This document shows positions 6,574-14,196 of a stretch of DNA of 28,302 nt, one piece after another (positions within the stretch are counted from its first letter, which is position 1; each line of letters opens with the position of its first letter). The stretch is from positions 1-28,302 of the forward strand of contig UQCQ01000018.1 of NCBI GenBank assembly GCA_900539595.1, written 5' to 3'. This DNA comes from an uncultured Mollicutes bacterium (lineage in GTDB: Bacteria; Bacillota_I; Bacilli_A; RFN20; CAG-826). The position numbers and the translations under genes are program-made. Under the pieces are notes generated by a model, which was not told the DNA's origin, searched no databases, and saw nothing but the letters and a program-made list of their open reading frames with translations.

Positions 6574-7617
6574 ATGAAACTCACCTTCCGTTGGTATGGC
6601 GAAAAAGACAGCATCCCATTGCAGTATATCCGCGAAATCCCGAACATGAGCGGGGTGGTCACCGCGGTATACGACGTCCCTGTTGGAGAAGTCTGGCCGA
6701 AAGAAGACCTCGCCAAACTCAAAAAGATTTCCGAATCTGCGGGATTAGAGATGGAAGTCATCGAATCGATTCCCGTCCACGAAGACATCAAACTCGGACG
6801 CCCGACCCGCGATCGTTATATCGAAAATTACATCGAAAACGTTCGCCGCGTCGCCGAAGCCGGAGTCAAAGTGGTCTGCTACAACTTCATGCCGGTCTTC
6901 GACTGGCTCCGCACGGATATGCACCATCAAAATGCAGATGGCTCGAATTCCCTTTCTTATTCCTATGAGGATTTCAAGAAAGTGGATCCCCATCATCTCC
7001 ATCTTCCGGGATGGGATGAATCCTATAGCCAAGAAGAACTTCAAGGATTGCTCGAAGCCTATTCGACGTTGACCCATGAAGACCTCTTCCAAAATCTTGT
7101 TTATTTCCTTTCCAAAGTCATTCCCGTCTGCGATGAAGTTGGCGTGAAGATGGCCATCCACCCAGATGACCCCCCTTGGGATGTGTTTGGATTGCCGCGT
7201 ATCGTTTCCTGCGAAGAAGATTTGGATAAGATGTTCGCCGCGGTTCCTTCGACGAATAACGGCTTAACCCTTTGCACCGGTTCCTTTGGTGCGGGACGTC
7301 ATAACGATTTGATCCATATGGCGGAAAAATACACGAAGCAAGGCCGCGTTCATTTCGTTCATTTACGTAACGTCAAATGGACGGACGACCATGATTCCTT
7401 CTGCGAAGTGGGACATTGGAGCAAAGACGGAAGCCTCGATATGGCTGGTATCGTCGAAGCGTTGGTCCGCAACGGATTTGACGGATACGTTCGTCCCGAC
7501 CATGGCCGCAACATCTTCGGCGAAGATGGAAAGCCGGGTTACGGACTCTTCGATCGCGCTTTGGGCTGTGCCTATATCAATGGCTTGTTCGAAGCAACCG
7601 AAAAGAAGTTGAAGTAA
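6574..7617 (+). CDS. uxuA: D-mannonate dehydratase
   Basis: A 347-residue UxuA, near the short end of the family (about 350-395). It dehydrates D-mannonate to 2-dehydro-3-deoxy-D-gluconate in hexuronate catabolism, using a TIM-barrel active site with Mn2+/Fe2+. Family segments visible: MKLTFRWYGEKDSIPLQYI at the start, ESIPVHEDIKLG, VVCYNFMPVFDWLRTD, the metal-site region KMAIHPDDPPWDVFGLPRI, LTLCTGSFG, HFVHLRNVK and YVRPDHGRNIFGE. AAGGAGG (6561-6567) is 6 nt before the ATG. It partners the SDR mannonate oxidoreductase upstream. No kdgK, kdgA or uxaC is within the window, so the rest of the pathway must be elsewhere or lost. Confidence 0.95.
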   Translation: MKLTFRWYGEKDSIPLQYIREIPNMSGVVTAVYDVPVGEVWPKEDLAKLKKISESAGLEMEVIESIPVHEDIKLGRPTRDRYIENYIENVRRVAEAGVKVVCYNFMPVFDWLRTDMHHQNADGSNSLSYSYEDFKKVDPHHLHLPGWDESYSQEELQGLLEAYSTLTHEDLFQNLVYFLSKVIPVCDEVGVKMAIHPDDPPWDVFGLPRIVSCEEDLDKMFAAVPSTNNGLTLCTGSFGAGRHNDLIHMAEKYTKQGRVHFVHLRNVKWTDDHDSFCEVGHWSKDGSLDMAGIVEALVRNGFDGYVRPDHGRNIFGEDGKPGYGLFDRALGCAYINGLFEATEKKLK

Positions 7618-7632
7618 CTTCAAACACCCTAC

Positions 7633-7665
7633 AAAAGAGACCATCCTTGAGGTGGCCTCTTTTTT
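7633..7665 (+). terminator. Rho-independent terminator after uxuA
   Basis: AAAAGAGACCATC and GGTGGCCTCTTTT pair around CTTGA (one mismatch, one wobble) and are followed by a T-run. Confidence 0.85.
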
Positions 7666-7684
7666 CTTGGCCTGAATTTCGTCA

Positions 7685-7738
7685 TTTTTTCTAAAAACCA
7701 TAAAAAACCTATGAAATTCAATGGTTTTTGAGAAAAAA
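7685..7738. repeat. Long AT-rich hairpin
   Basis: TTTTTTCTAAAAACCAT (7685-7701) pairs with ATGGTTTTTGAGAAAAAA (7721-7738) over 17 bp with a single bulged G and a 19-nt loop. There is no T-run after the 3' arm, so it is not a standard plus-strand terminator. It sits 20-70 bp beyond the uxuA terminator and directly before the 15-bp tandem repeats. Confidence 0.6.
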
Positions 7739-7740
7739 GT

Positions 7741-7801
7741 TTTCAAAACACCGAATTAAATTCTTTCAAAACACCGAATCAAAACCTTTCAAAACACCGA
7801 A
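7741..7801. repeat. Three copies of a 15-bp repeat at exact 23-bp period
   Basis: TTTCAAAACACCGAA occurs identically at 7741-7755, 7764-7778 and 7787-7801. The 8-bp spacers TTAAATTC and TCAAAACC differ. The fixed spacing and perfect identity suggest binding sites for one protein. They lie about 95 bp before the start of a small membrane protein gene and 325 bp before gdpP. Confidence 0.8.
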
Positions 7802-7860
7802 AATGGAAGGTTTGGCGAGTCGATTTTCCTTTTCGTTTGCTTCCATTTTTGAGCGCCCCT

Positions 7861-7889
7861 CTTCCCTTTAACGTTCTTTGCCCTATACT
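7861..7889 (+). promoter_or_regulatory. Promoter of the small membrane protein (leaderless type)
   Basis: TATACT (7884-7889) lies 7 nt before the ATG at 7897. CTTCCC (7861-7866) occupies the -35 position with a 17-bp spacer. No Shine-Dalgarno is present. Confidence 0.5.
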
Positions 7890-7896
7890 TGAGTTC

Positions 7897-8061
7897 ATGA
7901 AACTCTTCCTTGCGAACAGCTCTGTGATTGGCATCATCGTCACGATCGCCCTTGTTGCCATCACGATTGCCGTATGCTTCTATATCCTTTCCTTGAAGGA
8001 CAAAGAAAAGACGTCGGCAAAAGAAGAAGAGACGGGCGAATCCGAGCAAAAAGGCGAATAG
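7897..8061 (+). CDS. Small single-span membrane protein
   Basis: A 54-residue protein. Residues about 10-32 (VIGIIVTIALVAITIAVCFYI) form one membrane helix, followed by a charged Lys/Glu-rich cytoplasmic tail (KDKEKTSAKEEETGESEQKGE). The upstream frame allows 20 more residues, but the -10 box placed just before 7897 argues for the shorter form. No family is recognised. It lies upstream of gdpP on the same strand with its own promoter; gdpP also has one. It may be a real small membrane protein, but coding status rests only on the helix/charged-tail layout and the promoter. Confidence 0.55.
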   Translation: MKLFLANSSVIGIIVTIALVAITIAVCFYILSLKDKEKTSAKEEETGESEQKGE

Positions 8062-8085
8062 CAGAATATCGAATTGAAAGAAGGC

Positions 8086-8114
8086 TTTCCGCGTTTGCTT
8101 GGAATGCCTATAAT
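8086..8114 (+). promoter_or_regulatory. Promoter of the gdpP-rplI-dnaB-walJ-rlmH operon
   Basis: A perfect TATAAT (8109-8114) lies only 11 nt before the gdpP ATG. The -35 position carries TTTCCG (8086-8091, 17-bp spacer) rather than TTGACA. The leader would be about 4-5 nt with no Shine-Dalgarno. Confidence 0.6.
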
Positions 8115-8125
8115 TTTTAATACCT

Positions 8126-10195
8126 ATGGCAAGCAAATCGAAACGCAAAAACAACCATTCCCTCTCCATGTCTTATGCTTTGCATAAAATGACATTGTGG
8201 ACCGCGGGTATTTTCCTGTTCGAAGCCGTGGCTATCGCCGTGGTGGCTTTGTTTTATTTCTTCGATTTTCCCAAAGGCTTTCACGAAATGGTGAAGCCGG
8301 AATATTGGATTTTCATTACCGTTGGCATTTTCGTCATCGATTTCTTCGTGGTTTGGGTAACGGAAGTGAAACTGAGCCATATCCGCCGCAAGAGCGATTT
8401 GGATGCTTCTTCCATTATCGGCAGCGACGTCCAAGAAGCTTATAACTTCGGCCAAATCGGGTTGGTTGTCACCGATGAGAACGACCTTGTTCTTTGGACG
8501 AATAATTTGTTCAAGGAACGTCAAATCGATTTGCTGGATGCCAATATTTTGGAATGGCAGCCAAAACTTGCCGAACTGAAGAATGCGCCGGTAGACATGA
8601 GCGAAAAAATCGAAGCCAATGGTAGAGATTATTCCGTAAAGTATTTGCCAGAAGCACGTTTATATATCTTCAAAGATTCTACCGACTATGAGCAGGTCAG
8701 CGAATATAACCGTCAACAGGCCACCTGCGTCGGCATCATCATGATTGATAACTATTCCGATGTTGCCGGCAAAATCGAAGACGATAGCAATGACTTGATC
8801 ACCAAAGTTCGCGCGGCCATTTTTGATTATGCAAAAACGATGGGCGTTTTGGTTCGTCGCATCCGTAATGATTCTTATTTTGCCGTTTGCAATTTCACCT
8901 CTTTGGACCGCATGGAACAAGATGGTTTCACGGTTTTAAGTAACGTCAGAATGCTAGGAAAAGGCCAACAGGTTATCCCCACCCTTTCGATTGGATTCGC
9001 CCATCGTTTCGACGACATTACCAAACTCTCCGAAATGGCTTCGAATGCGATTGATATCGCCAATTCGCGTGGCGGAGACCAGGCGGTTGTCAGTCATTAT
9101 GGAGAAGAGCTCAAGTATTATGGCGGCAAGACGGCCGCGGTGGAAAATACGGGCCGCGTCCAGTTCCGTTCTATCGCTAACTCCTTAATTGGGTTAGCAA
9201 AAGATGCGAGCAACATCTATATCTCGGGTCATAAAGACATGGACATGGATGCTTTGGGCGCTTGCTTGGGCGTTGCTGCAATCTGCGAGCATTACAAGAA
9301 ACCTTATAAAATCATTTTCGATCCCCGCCTTACCGAAAAGAAAACGCGTCTTGCCTTCCAGTCGACGTTTGATAAAGCACGTTTGGACCGCATGACGATT
9401 ACTCCAAAAGAAGCAGAAGAATCGATTCGCCCCTCCACCCTATTCGTGGTGGTCGACGTCTCGGTTCCCACCCTAGTTATGGGGGATAAGGCTTTGGAAA
9501 AATCGAGCAAGACGATTGTTATCGACCATCACCGTCGCGGCGAAGCCTTCATCGAAAAACCGGTTCTTTCTTATATCGATCCCTCGGCGGGCAGCACGAG
9601 TGAAATCATCGCCGAATTTGTTAAATATTCTTCGGCGAACCCGCGTATTGAAATTCCTGCCGAATACGCGACGATTATGCTTTCGGGCATCTTCCTCGAT
9701 ACTTCCTTCTTCAAATCCAAGGCTACTGGGGTTCGTTCCTTCGAAGCCTGCGAGATCTTGAAGGAATTCGGCGCGGATAATGCAAAAGCAGATGATTTCT
9801 TGAAAGATGAAGTCGAAGAATACAACTTAGTGACCAAAATCGCTTCGACGATGCGCAGCCCCTATACGGGAGTTGCCTATTGCGTCTCCGATGATTCCGA
9901 TATCATCGAAAAAAGCGCCTTGGCCAAAGTTGCGAACCAAATCCGCGAACTTAAAGGCGTGAACGCAAGCTTCGTCATTGGGCGAATCAAGCAAAACGAG
10001 ATTGCGATTTCCGCACGTAGCGATGGTTCTATCAACGTCCAACTGTTGATGGAAAAACTTGGTGGCGGCGGACACTTCGGCATGGCGGCGGCCTCTTTCC
10101 CGGGATCGACGGTTGCTGTAGTAGAAAACAAATTATTAGACGCTTTGGCGACTTATCTCGATGAAGCCAAAACGGATTTAGGAGGATTACGATAA
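8126..10195 (+). CDS. gdpP: c-di-AMP phosphodiesterase GdpP (YybT)
   Basis: A 689-residue membrane-anchored phosphodiesterase that hydrolyses c-di-AMP to pApA and so controls osmotic and cell-wall homeostasis. Domain order: two membrane helices (about 22-46 and 60-79), a degenerate PAS domain (about 105-185), a degenerate GGDEF domain (about 200-325), then the DHH domain with G-H-K-D-M-D-M-D (368-375) and I-D-H-H (466-469), and the DHHA1 domain with GGGGHFG (646-652). All catalytic metal-binding motifs are present. Length and architecture match B. subtilis GdpP (659). It begins without a Shine-Dalgarno, directly behind a -10 box. Its TAA overlaps the rplI ATG by 1 nt. Confidence 0.96.
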   Translation: MASKSKRKNNHSLSMSYALHKMTLWTAGIFLFEAVAIAVVALFYFFDFPKGFHEMVKPEYWIFITVGIFVIDFFVVWVTEVKLSHIRRKSDLDASSIIGSDVQEAYNFGQIGLVVTDENDLVLWTNNLFKERQIDLLDANILEWQPKLAELKNAPVDMSEKIEANGRDYSVKYLPEARLYIFKDSTDYEQVSEYNRQQATCVGIIMIDNYSDVAGKIEDDSNDLITKVRAAIFDYAKTMGVLVRRIRNDSYFAVCNFTSLDRMEQDGFTVLSNVRMLGKGQQVIPTLSIGFAHRFDDITKLSEMASNAIDIANSRGGDQAVVSHYGEELKYYGGKTAAVENTGRVQFRSIANSLIGLAKDASNIYISGHKDMDMDALGACLGVAAICEHYKKPYKIIFDPRLTEKKTRLAFQSTFDKARLDRMTITPKEAEESIRPSTLFVVVDVSVPTLVMGDKALEKSSKTIVIDHHRRGEAFIEKPVLSYIDPSAGSTSEIIAEFVKYSSANPRIEIPAEYATIMLSGIFLDTSFFKSKATGVRSFEACEILKEFGADNAKADDFLKDEVEEYNLVTKIASTMRSPYTGVAYCVSDDSDIIEKSALAKVANQIRELKGVNASFVIGRIKQNEIAISARSDGSINVQLLMEKLGGGGHFGMAAASFPGSTVAVVENKLLDALATYLDEAKTDLGGLR

Positions 10196-10656
10196 TGAAA
10201 GTTATTTTGACTCAAGATGTGAAGAAAATTGGAAAAAAAGGCGAGACCGTAACGGTGAGTGATGGATACGGTCTCAATTATTTGATTCCGCGGGGGCTTG
10301 CTAAACTTTCCACGAATGCCACTCAGCAAGAGTTAAAGCGTGACAACGCCCAGGAGGCAGAACGCCAAAAAGAACTCAAAAAAGCGGCGGAAGAAGTCAA
10401 AACCCGTTTGGAGCATATCAATGTCGAATTTACGTTAAAAACCGGCAGCGATGGCCGTGCTTTTGGCTCCATCTCCCCCAAAGAAATCTGCGAGGGAATG
10501 GAAAAACAATGGGGCATCAAACTCGATAAACGAAAATTCATCGATAAATATCCTGCCAATGGTCTTGGCTACACCCGTCTTCGCATTGAACTCTATAAAG
10601 GAGCAGAAGGCGAAGTTATTGGTACTGTCAACGTCCACATTTCGGAGAAGAAATAA
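10195..10656 (+). CDS. rplI: 50S ribosomal protein bL9
   Basis: A 153-residue bL9, usual length about 148-150. The N-terminal domain starts MKVILTQDVKKIGKKGETV and contains the signature DGYGLNYLIPRGLA, followed by the long connecting helix (residues about 41-75, Lys/Glu-rich) and the C-terminal rRNA-binding domain with GSDGRAFGSISPKEI. It binds 23S rRNA at the base of the L1 stalk. AGGAGG lies inside the gdpP end (TTAGGAGGATTACGATA) before the overlapping ATG, and its own TAA overlaps dnaB by 1 nt. Confidence 0.97.
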   Translation: MKVILTQDVKKIGKKGETVTVSDGYGLNYLIPRGLAKLSTNATQQELKRDNAQEAERQKELKKAAEEVKTRLEHINVEFTLKTGSDGRAFGSISPKEICEGMEKQWGIKLDKRKFIDKYPANGLGYTRLRIELYKGAEGEVIGTVNVHISEKK

Positions 10657-12143
10657 TGGCGACAATCGCTTTGCCAAGTAACTTAGAAGCGGAACGTTCC
10701 GTTTTGGGTTCGATGCTGATTTCCCCGAGTGCAGCGGAAATTGGTTTGGATTCCCTTCAACCGGATGATTTTAGCGATGCCGATCCTCGTAACCGGATTA
10801 TTTTCACGGCCATGCAGGAACTCCACGCTCATCATCTTCCTTTGGATGTCCAGACTTTAAATGACCAGCTCATCAATTCCAAATTGGATCAGCAAGCAGG
10901 CGGAACTCCTTATCTTTTCCAATTACTCAACACGGTTATTTCCCCGGAATACATCGATACCTATATTGATATGGTTCATGAGCAAAGCGTCCTTCGCCAA
11001 TTGCTATTAGCGACCAACCGCATTCAAGAACAATATTCCAAGGGTGTTTCCAATATCGGCGACTTCATCCTCCAATCCAACGATGAAATCACTCGCATTG
11101 CCCAAAAGCGTTCCGTTCAGGGCATGAAGAGCGCTCGCGAAGTTGCCTTGGCGGTTCGAGAGGACATCGAAAAGAAATCCAAAAGCGATAACAAAGGCTT
11201 AACGGGTTTAACTTCGGGTTATAACTGCCTCGATGCGATGACCCATGGATGGCAAAAAGGTGATTTAATCATCCTTGCCGCCCGTCCTTCCGTTGGCAAA
11301 ACGGCTTTTGGTATGAATCTCGCCTATGAAGCGGCGATTCGCGGGAAAGTGCCCGTCGGATTCTTCTCTCTCGAAATGGGCGCCGACAAAGTCATGGAAC
11401 GTTTGATCGCATCGCGCTCTTGCGTCTCCAATAACGATATCCAAACGGGAAAACTCTACGGCAAAGACCGCGTGAAAGTGGCCTCTGCTATCGAAGAAAT
11501 CTCTCAAACGGAGCTTTTCTTTGACGACACCCCAAACTCCAAACTGGGCGATTTGGTCGCCAAAGCCACGAAATTAAAAGCCACTCACCCGGATTTGGGT
11601 TTAATCGTCATCGATTATTTGGGCCGTATCACCTATTCCGATAAGCTCGATATGAGCGCCCGTCAACAAGAGGTATCCTATATCTCGGGAGCCTTGAAGA
11701 CGTTGGCTCGTCAATTGAAGTTACCGGTTATCTGCTTATCGCAGCTTAACCGTAGCGTTGATAATAACCCCGATAAGGTTCCTAACCTTGCGAACCTCCG
11801 TGAATCGGGCGCCATTGAGCAGGACGCTGATATCGTGATGCTCATGTATCGCCCTGACTACTACACGGCTACTGGTCAATCCATCAAAACCAAATATCAA
11901 TTGAAGGCCGAAAAGCAAAACGGAGGAGAGCCGGAACCGGAAACTCCTCAACCCACGGCAGAAGAAAAGAAGGCCAATGGCGATATGTCGGAAACGAAAA
12001 TCATCATTGCCAAGAACCGCAACGGCCAAACGGGAACCATTACCCTATTGTTCCAAAAAGCCTATTCCCGTTTCTGCGAACCTTCCAATGAATATCAAAC
12101 CCGTCAGGCGGCTATGATGGGCGAAGTGGATATGCCGGAATGA
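10656..12143 (+). CDS. dnaB: Replicative DNA helicase DnaB (DnaC in Bacillus)
   Basis: A 495-residue hexameric replicative helicase. The N-terminal DnaB domain starts at LPSNLEAERSVLGSMLIS, and the RecA-like ATPase has Walker A R-P-S-V-G-K-T (210-216) and Walker B L-I-V-I-D-Y (316-321), with LSQLNRSVD and SGAIEQDADIVMLMYRPDYY downstream. Near the C-terminus, about residues 410-440, there is a Lys/Pro/Glu-rich stretch (GGEPEPETPQPTAEEKK) replacing the short loop normally found before IIAKNRNGQTG; it looks like a flexible insertion. It is the third gene of the operon, and its TGA overlaps the walJ ATG (ATGA). Confidence 0.97.
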   Translation: MATIALPSNLEAERSVLGSMLISPSAAEIGLDSLQPDDFSDADPRNRIIFTAMQELHAHHLPLDVQTLNDQLINSKLDQQAGGTPYLFQLLNTVISPEYIDTYIDMVHEQSVLRQLLLATNRIQEQYSKGVSNIGDFILQSNDEITRIAQKRSVQGMKSAREVALAVREDIEKKSKSDNKGLTGLTSGYNCLDAMTHGWQKGDLIILAARPSVGKTAFGMNLAYEAAIRGKVPVGFFSLEMGADKVMERLIASRSCVSNNDIQTGKLYGKDRVKVASAIEEISQTELFFDDTPNSKLGDLVAKATKLKATHPDLGLIVIDYLGRITYSDKLDMSARQQEVSYISGALKTLARQLKLPVICLSQLNRSVDNNPDKVPNLANLRESGAIEQDADIVMLMYRPDYYTATGQSIKTKYQLKAEKQNGGEPEPETPQPTAEEKKANGDMSETKIIIAKNRNGQTGTITLLFQKAYSRFCEPSNEYQTRQAAMMGEVDMPE

Positions 12144-12898
12144 TCCGCATTGTTTTCGTCGCTTCGGGATCGAAAGGAAATGCCACCCTCATCACGGATG
12201 GGGAATCCTTGATCCAAATCGATATGGGCGTGCCCCGCAAAACTTTGGCGAAGGGTACTAAAATCCTTGGCAAATCGGTGGAAGACATCGAAGCCCTTTT
12301 CATTACCCACGATCATACCGATCATATTGGCACGGTTTCTTTAATGCCCAAAACAACAGCCGTCTACGCCACCCAATGCTCTTTGAATCCCGATGAGGTA
12401 TTTGAGACCATTGAACCTTATTGCGGAATTGACGTGGGACGTCTATGCATTTTTCCTTTTTCCGCCCATCACGATGCTCCGAATCCCGTGAATTATTTAA
12501 TCCGTGTTGGCGATGAGAAACTTGGCTATGTGACGGATACCGGGTATTTGGATGATGAGGCTTTGAAGATTCTCCAAAATTGCGATTACTACCTTTTTGA
12601 ATCGAATCATGACTTGGAAATGCTTTATAAAAGCAGACGTCCCCAATGCCTGAAAGACCGCATCCATAGCGACCATGGCCATCTGAGCAACGTCGATAGC
12701 GCGATTTATTTTAGCGAGGTCATCGGTCCAAGAACCAAAGCGGTATATCTAGGCCATATCAGCGAGGAATGCAACACGGCGGACATTGCGGTTTCTTCCT
12801 ACCGTCGTTTGCTGGAATCCCGGAATATTGACCCCGATTCCATCCAAATTGTTCCTACCAAGCAATGGGACATGGTTCTTGGAGGCGATTGGGAATGA
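12140..12898 (+). CDS. walJ: WalJ/YycJ-type metallo-beta-lactamase-fold hydrolase
   Basis: A 252-residue MBL-fold protein of the YycJ/WalJ family, linked in Firmicutes to the WalRK cell-wall regulon and to coordination of division with replication; its substrate is probably nucleic acid (exonuclease activity reported for relatives). Metal motifs: H57-x-H59-x-D61-H62 in THDHTDHIG, HHDAPNPV, VTDTGYL, SDHGHLSN and LGHISEECN. The N-terminus IRIVFVASGSKGNATLI is characteristic. walR, walK, walH and walI, which usually precede walJ, are not here; instead it directly follows dnaB. It overlaps both neighbours by 4 nt. Confidence 0.9.
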   Translation: MIRIVFVASGSKGNATLITDGESLIQIDMGVPRKTLAKGTKILGKSVEDIEALFITHDHTDHIGTVSLMPKTTAVYATQCSLNPDEVFETIEPYCGIDVGRLCIFPFSAHHDAPNPVNYLIRVGDEKLGYVTDTGYLDDEALKILQNCDYYLFESNHDLEMLYKSRRPQCLKDRIHSDHGHLSNVDSAIYFSEVIGPRTKAVYLGHISEECNTADIAVSSYRRLLESRNIDPDSIQIVPTKQWDMVLGGDWE

Positions 12899-13374
12899 AA
12901 ATCACCCTTTATTGCATCGGTTCCCTGAAGGAATCCTATTGGCGGTCTGCCGCGGAAGAATATTTAAAGCGCCTCCAGGCTTACGCGAAGGTCACCGTGG
13001 AGGAATTCCCCGACCTAGCCACGAAAGAGGGTTTAAGCCCCAAAGAAGAAGCGGAAATCAAAGAAAAAGAAGGAACCCGTGTCCTTCAAAAGATTAAATC
13101 CGGCGATTATGTGATTGCCATGGACCTAAACCAAAAGGAATTCGACTCCATCTCTTTCTCTTCTTACCTAGAAAATGCCTTTGTTAAAGGGCGTTCCTCG
13201 TTAATTTTTTTAATAGGAGGATCGTTAGGTTTGTCGGATGCCTTAAAAGCCCGGGCGAATGATTCTATCAGTTTCGGGAAAATGACCTTCCCCCATCAAT
13301 TATCGCGAATCATGTTGCTGGAACAGCTCTATCGGGCTTTTCGCATCGCCCATCATGAGCCCTATCACAAGTAG
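12895..13374 (+). CDS. rlmH: 23S rRNA (pseudouridine-1915-N3)-methyltransferase RlmH
   Basis: A 159-residue SPOUT methyltransferase, exactly the family length. It methylates pseudouridine 1915 of helix 69 in 23S rRNA on the assembled 70S ribosome, as a dimer. Evidence: start MKITLYCIGSLKESYW, the IAMDLNQKEFDS segment, the knot SAM site FLIGGSLGLSDAL and the terminal LLEQLYRAFRIAHHEPYHK, all typical. In most relatives the loop reads GG-A/P-x-G; here it is GGSLG. Its start overlaps walJ, the usual RlmH neighbour in Firmicutes. It converges with tcdA, with only 10 bp between stop codons and no clear terminator. Confidence 0.97.
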   Translation: MKITLYCIGSLKESYWRSAAEEYLKRLQAYAKVTVEEFPDLATKEGLSPKEEAEIKEKEGTRVLQKIKSGDYVIAMDLNQKEFDSISFSSYLENAFVKGRSSLIFLIGGSLGLSDALKARANDSISFGKMTFPHQLSRIMLLEQLYRAFRIAHHEPYHK

Positions 13375-13384
13375 ATGAATGAGA

Positions 13385-14146
13385 CTATTTGGCTTCGGCT
13401 TCTTTCTTATCGGAATTCGGCGTGATGCCCGTTAAGTCTTTGATGACTTCCGCGGCTAATAGAATACCAGCAACCGGAGGCACAAAAGAAGTGGATCCTG
13501 GGATGGATCTTCTTGGTTTGTCGTGTGCGATCTCTTCTAATATCGCTTGCTGGGGGAGAGTCGGCTTTTCCTCGCTATAAACGACTTTTAAATGGCTGAC
13601 GCCCCGTTTCCTTAATTCTCTCCGCATGATTTTGGCTAGAGGATCCATGTGAGTGGAATAAAGGTCCCCGATTCGCAATTGACTGGGGTCCAGGCGATTT
13701 CCCGCGCCCATGGAAGAGATCACGGGAGTGCCTGCTTTCTGGCAACGGAGGATGATATCGATTTTGGCCGTGACCGTATCGATGCAATCGATGCAGTAAT
13801 CATAGGATTCAAAAGGGAATTCATTCCCGTGCTCCGGCAGATAGAACGCTTTTCTTTTTTCAATGATGGCTTGGGGGTTGATCGAATGGATTCTTTGTTC
13901 CATGACATCTACTTTATTCATGCCGATGGTATCGAAGGTGGCGATAAGTTGACGATTGATGTTACTAAGGGATACGGCGTCGTCATCGACCAATACGAAA
14001 TGGCCGACTCCGCTTCGGGCAAGGGCTTCGCAGCAGTTGCCGCCCACCCCTCCTAATCCAAAGATGGCAACACGAGAAGAAGCGAGGCGTTCCATCGCTT
14101 CTTTTCCAAAAAGGCGTTCGGTTCGGGTAAAGGGGTTATTTTCCAT
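13385..14146 (-). CDS. tcdA: tRNA threonylcarbamoyladenosine dehydratase (TcdA/CsdL)
   Basis: A 253-residue E1-like enzyme that cyclises t6A37 of tRNAs to ct6A in an ATP-dependent reaction. It starts MENNPFTRTERLFG, has the nucleotide-binding G-L-G-G-V-G (30-35), the VLVDDDAVSLSNINRQ strand/loop (about 50-65), DCIDTVTAKIDII, SSMGAGNRLDPSQLRIGD, and the C-terminal GSTSFVPPVAGI. The frame opens nine codons earlier (14173), but the -10 box TATACT at 14159-14154 lies between the two Met codons and favours 14146, giving a leaderless mRNA. It is convergent with rlmH. Confidence 0.92.
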   Translation of the reverse strand: MENNPFTRTERLFGKEAMERLASSRVAIFGLGGVGGNCCEALARSGVGHFVLVDDDAVSLSNINRQLIATFDTIGMNKVDVMEQRIHSINPQAIIEKRKAFYLPEHGNEFPFESYDYCIDCIDTVTAKIDIILRCQKAGTPVISSMGAGNRLDPSQLRIGDLYSTHMDPLAKIMRRELRKRGVSHLKVVYSEEKPTLPQQAILEEIAHDKPRRSIPGSTSFVPPVAGILLAAEVIKDLTGITPNSDKKEAEAK

Positions 14147-14153
14147 ATGGAAA

Positions 14154-14159
14154 AGTATA
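14154..14159 (-). promoter_or_regulatory. -10 box of tcdA
   Basis: TATACT on the minus strand, 7 nt before the ATG at 14146. The -35 position (CTTCTT, 17-bp spacer) overlaps the terminator of the preceding gene. No Shine-Dalgarno. Confidence 0.55.
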
Positions 14160-14170
14160 CGGGGGATGAA

Positions 14171-14196
14171 CAAAAAAAGAAGGGCGGACCCTTCTT
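14171..14196 (-). terminator. Terminator of the Cof-type HAD gene
   Basis: On the minus strand AAGAAGGG, loop TCCG and CCCTTCTT form a perfect 8-bp stem followed by TTTTTG. The first two bases of the upstream arm belong to the stop codon of the HAD gene. Confidence 0.88.

Noticed and set aside
7741..7801. CRISPR array
   Set aside because: Repeats are only 15 bp and spacers 8 bp, with three units and no cas genes.
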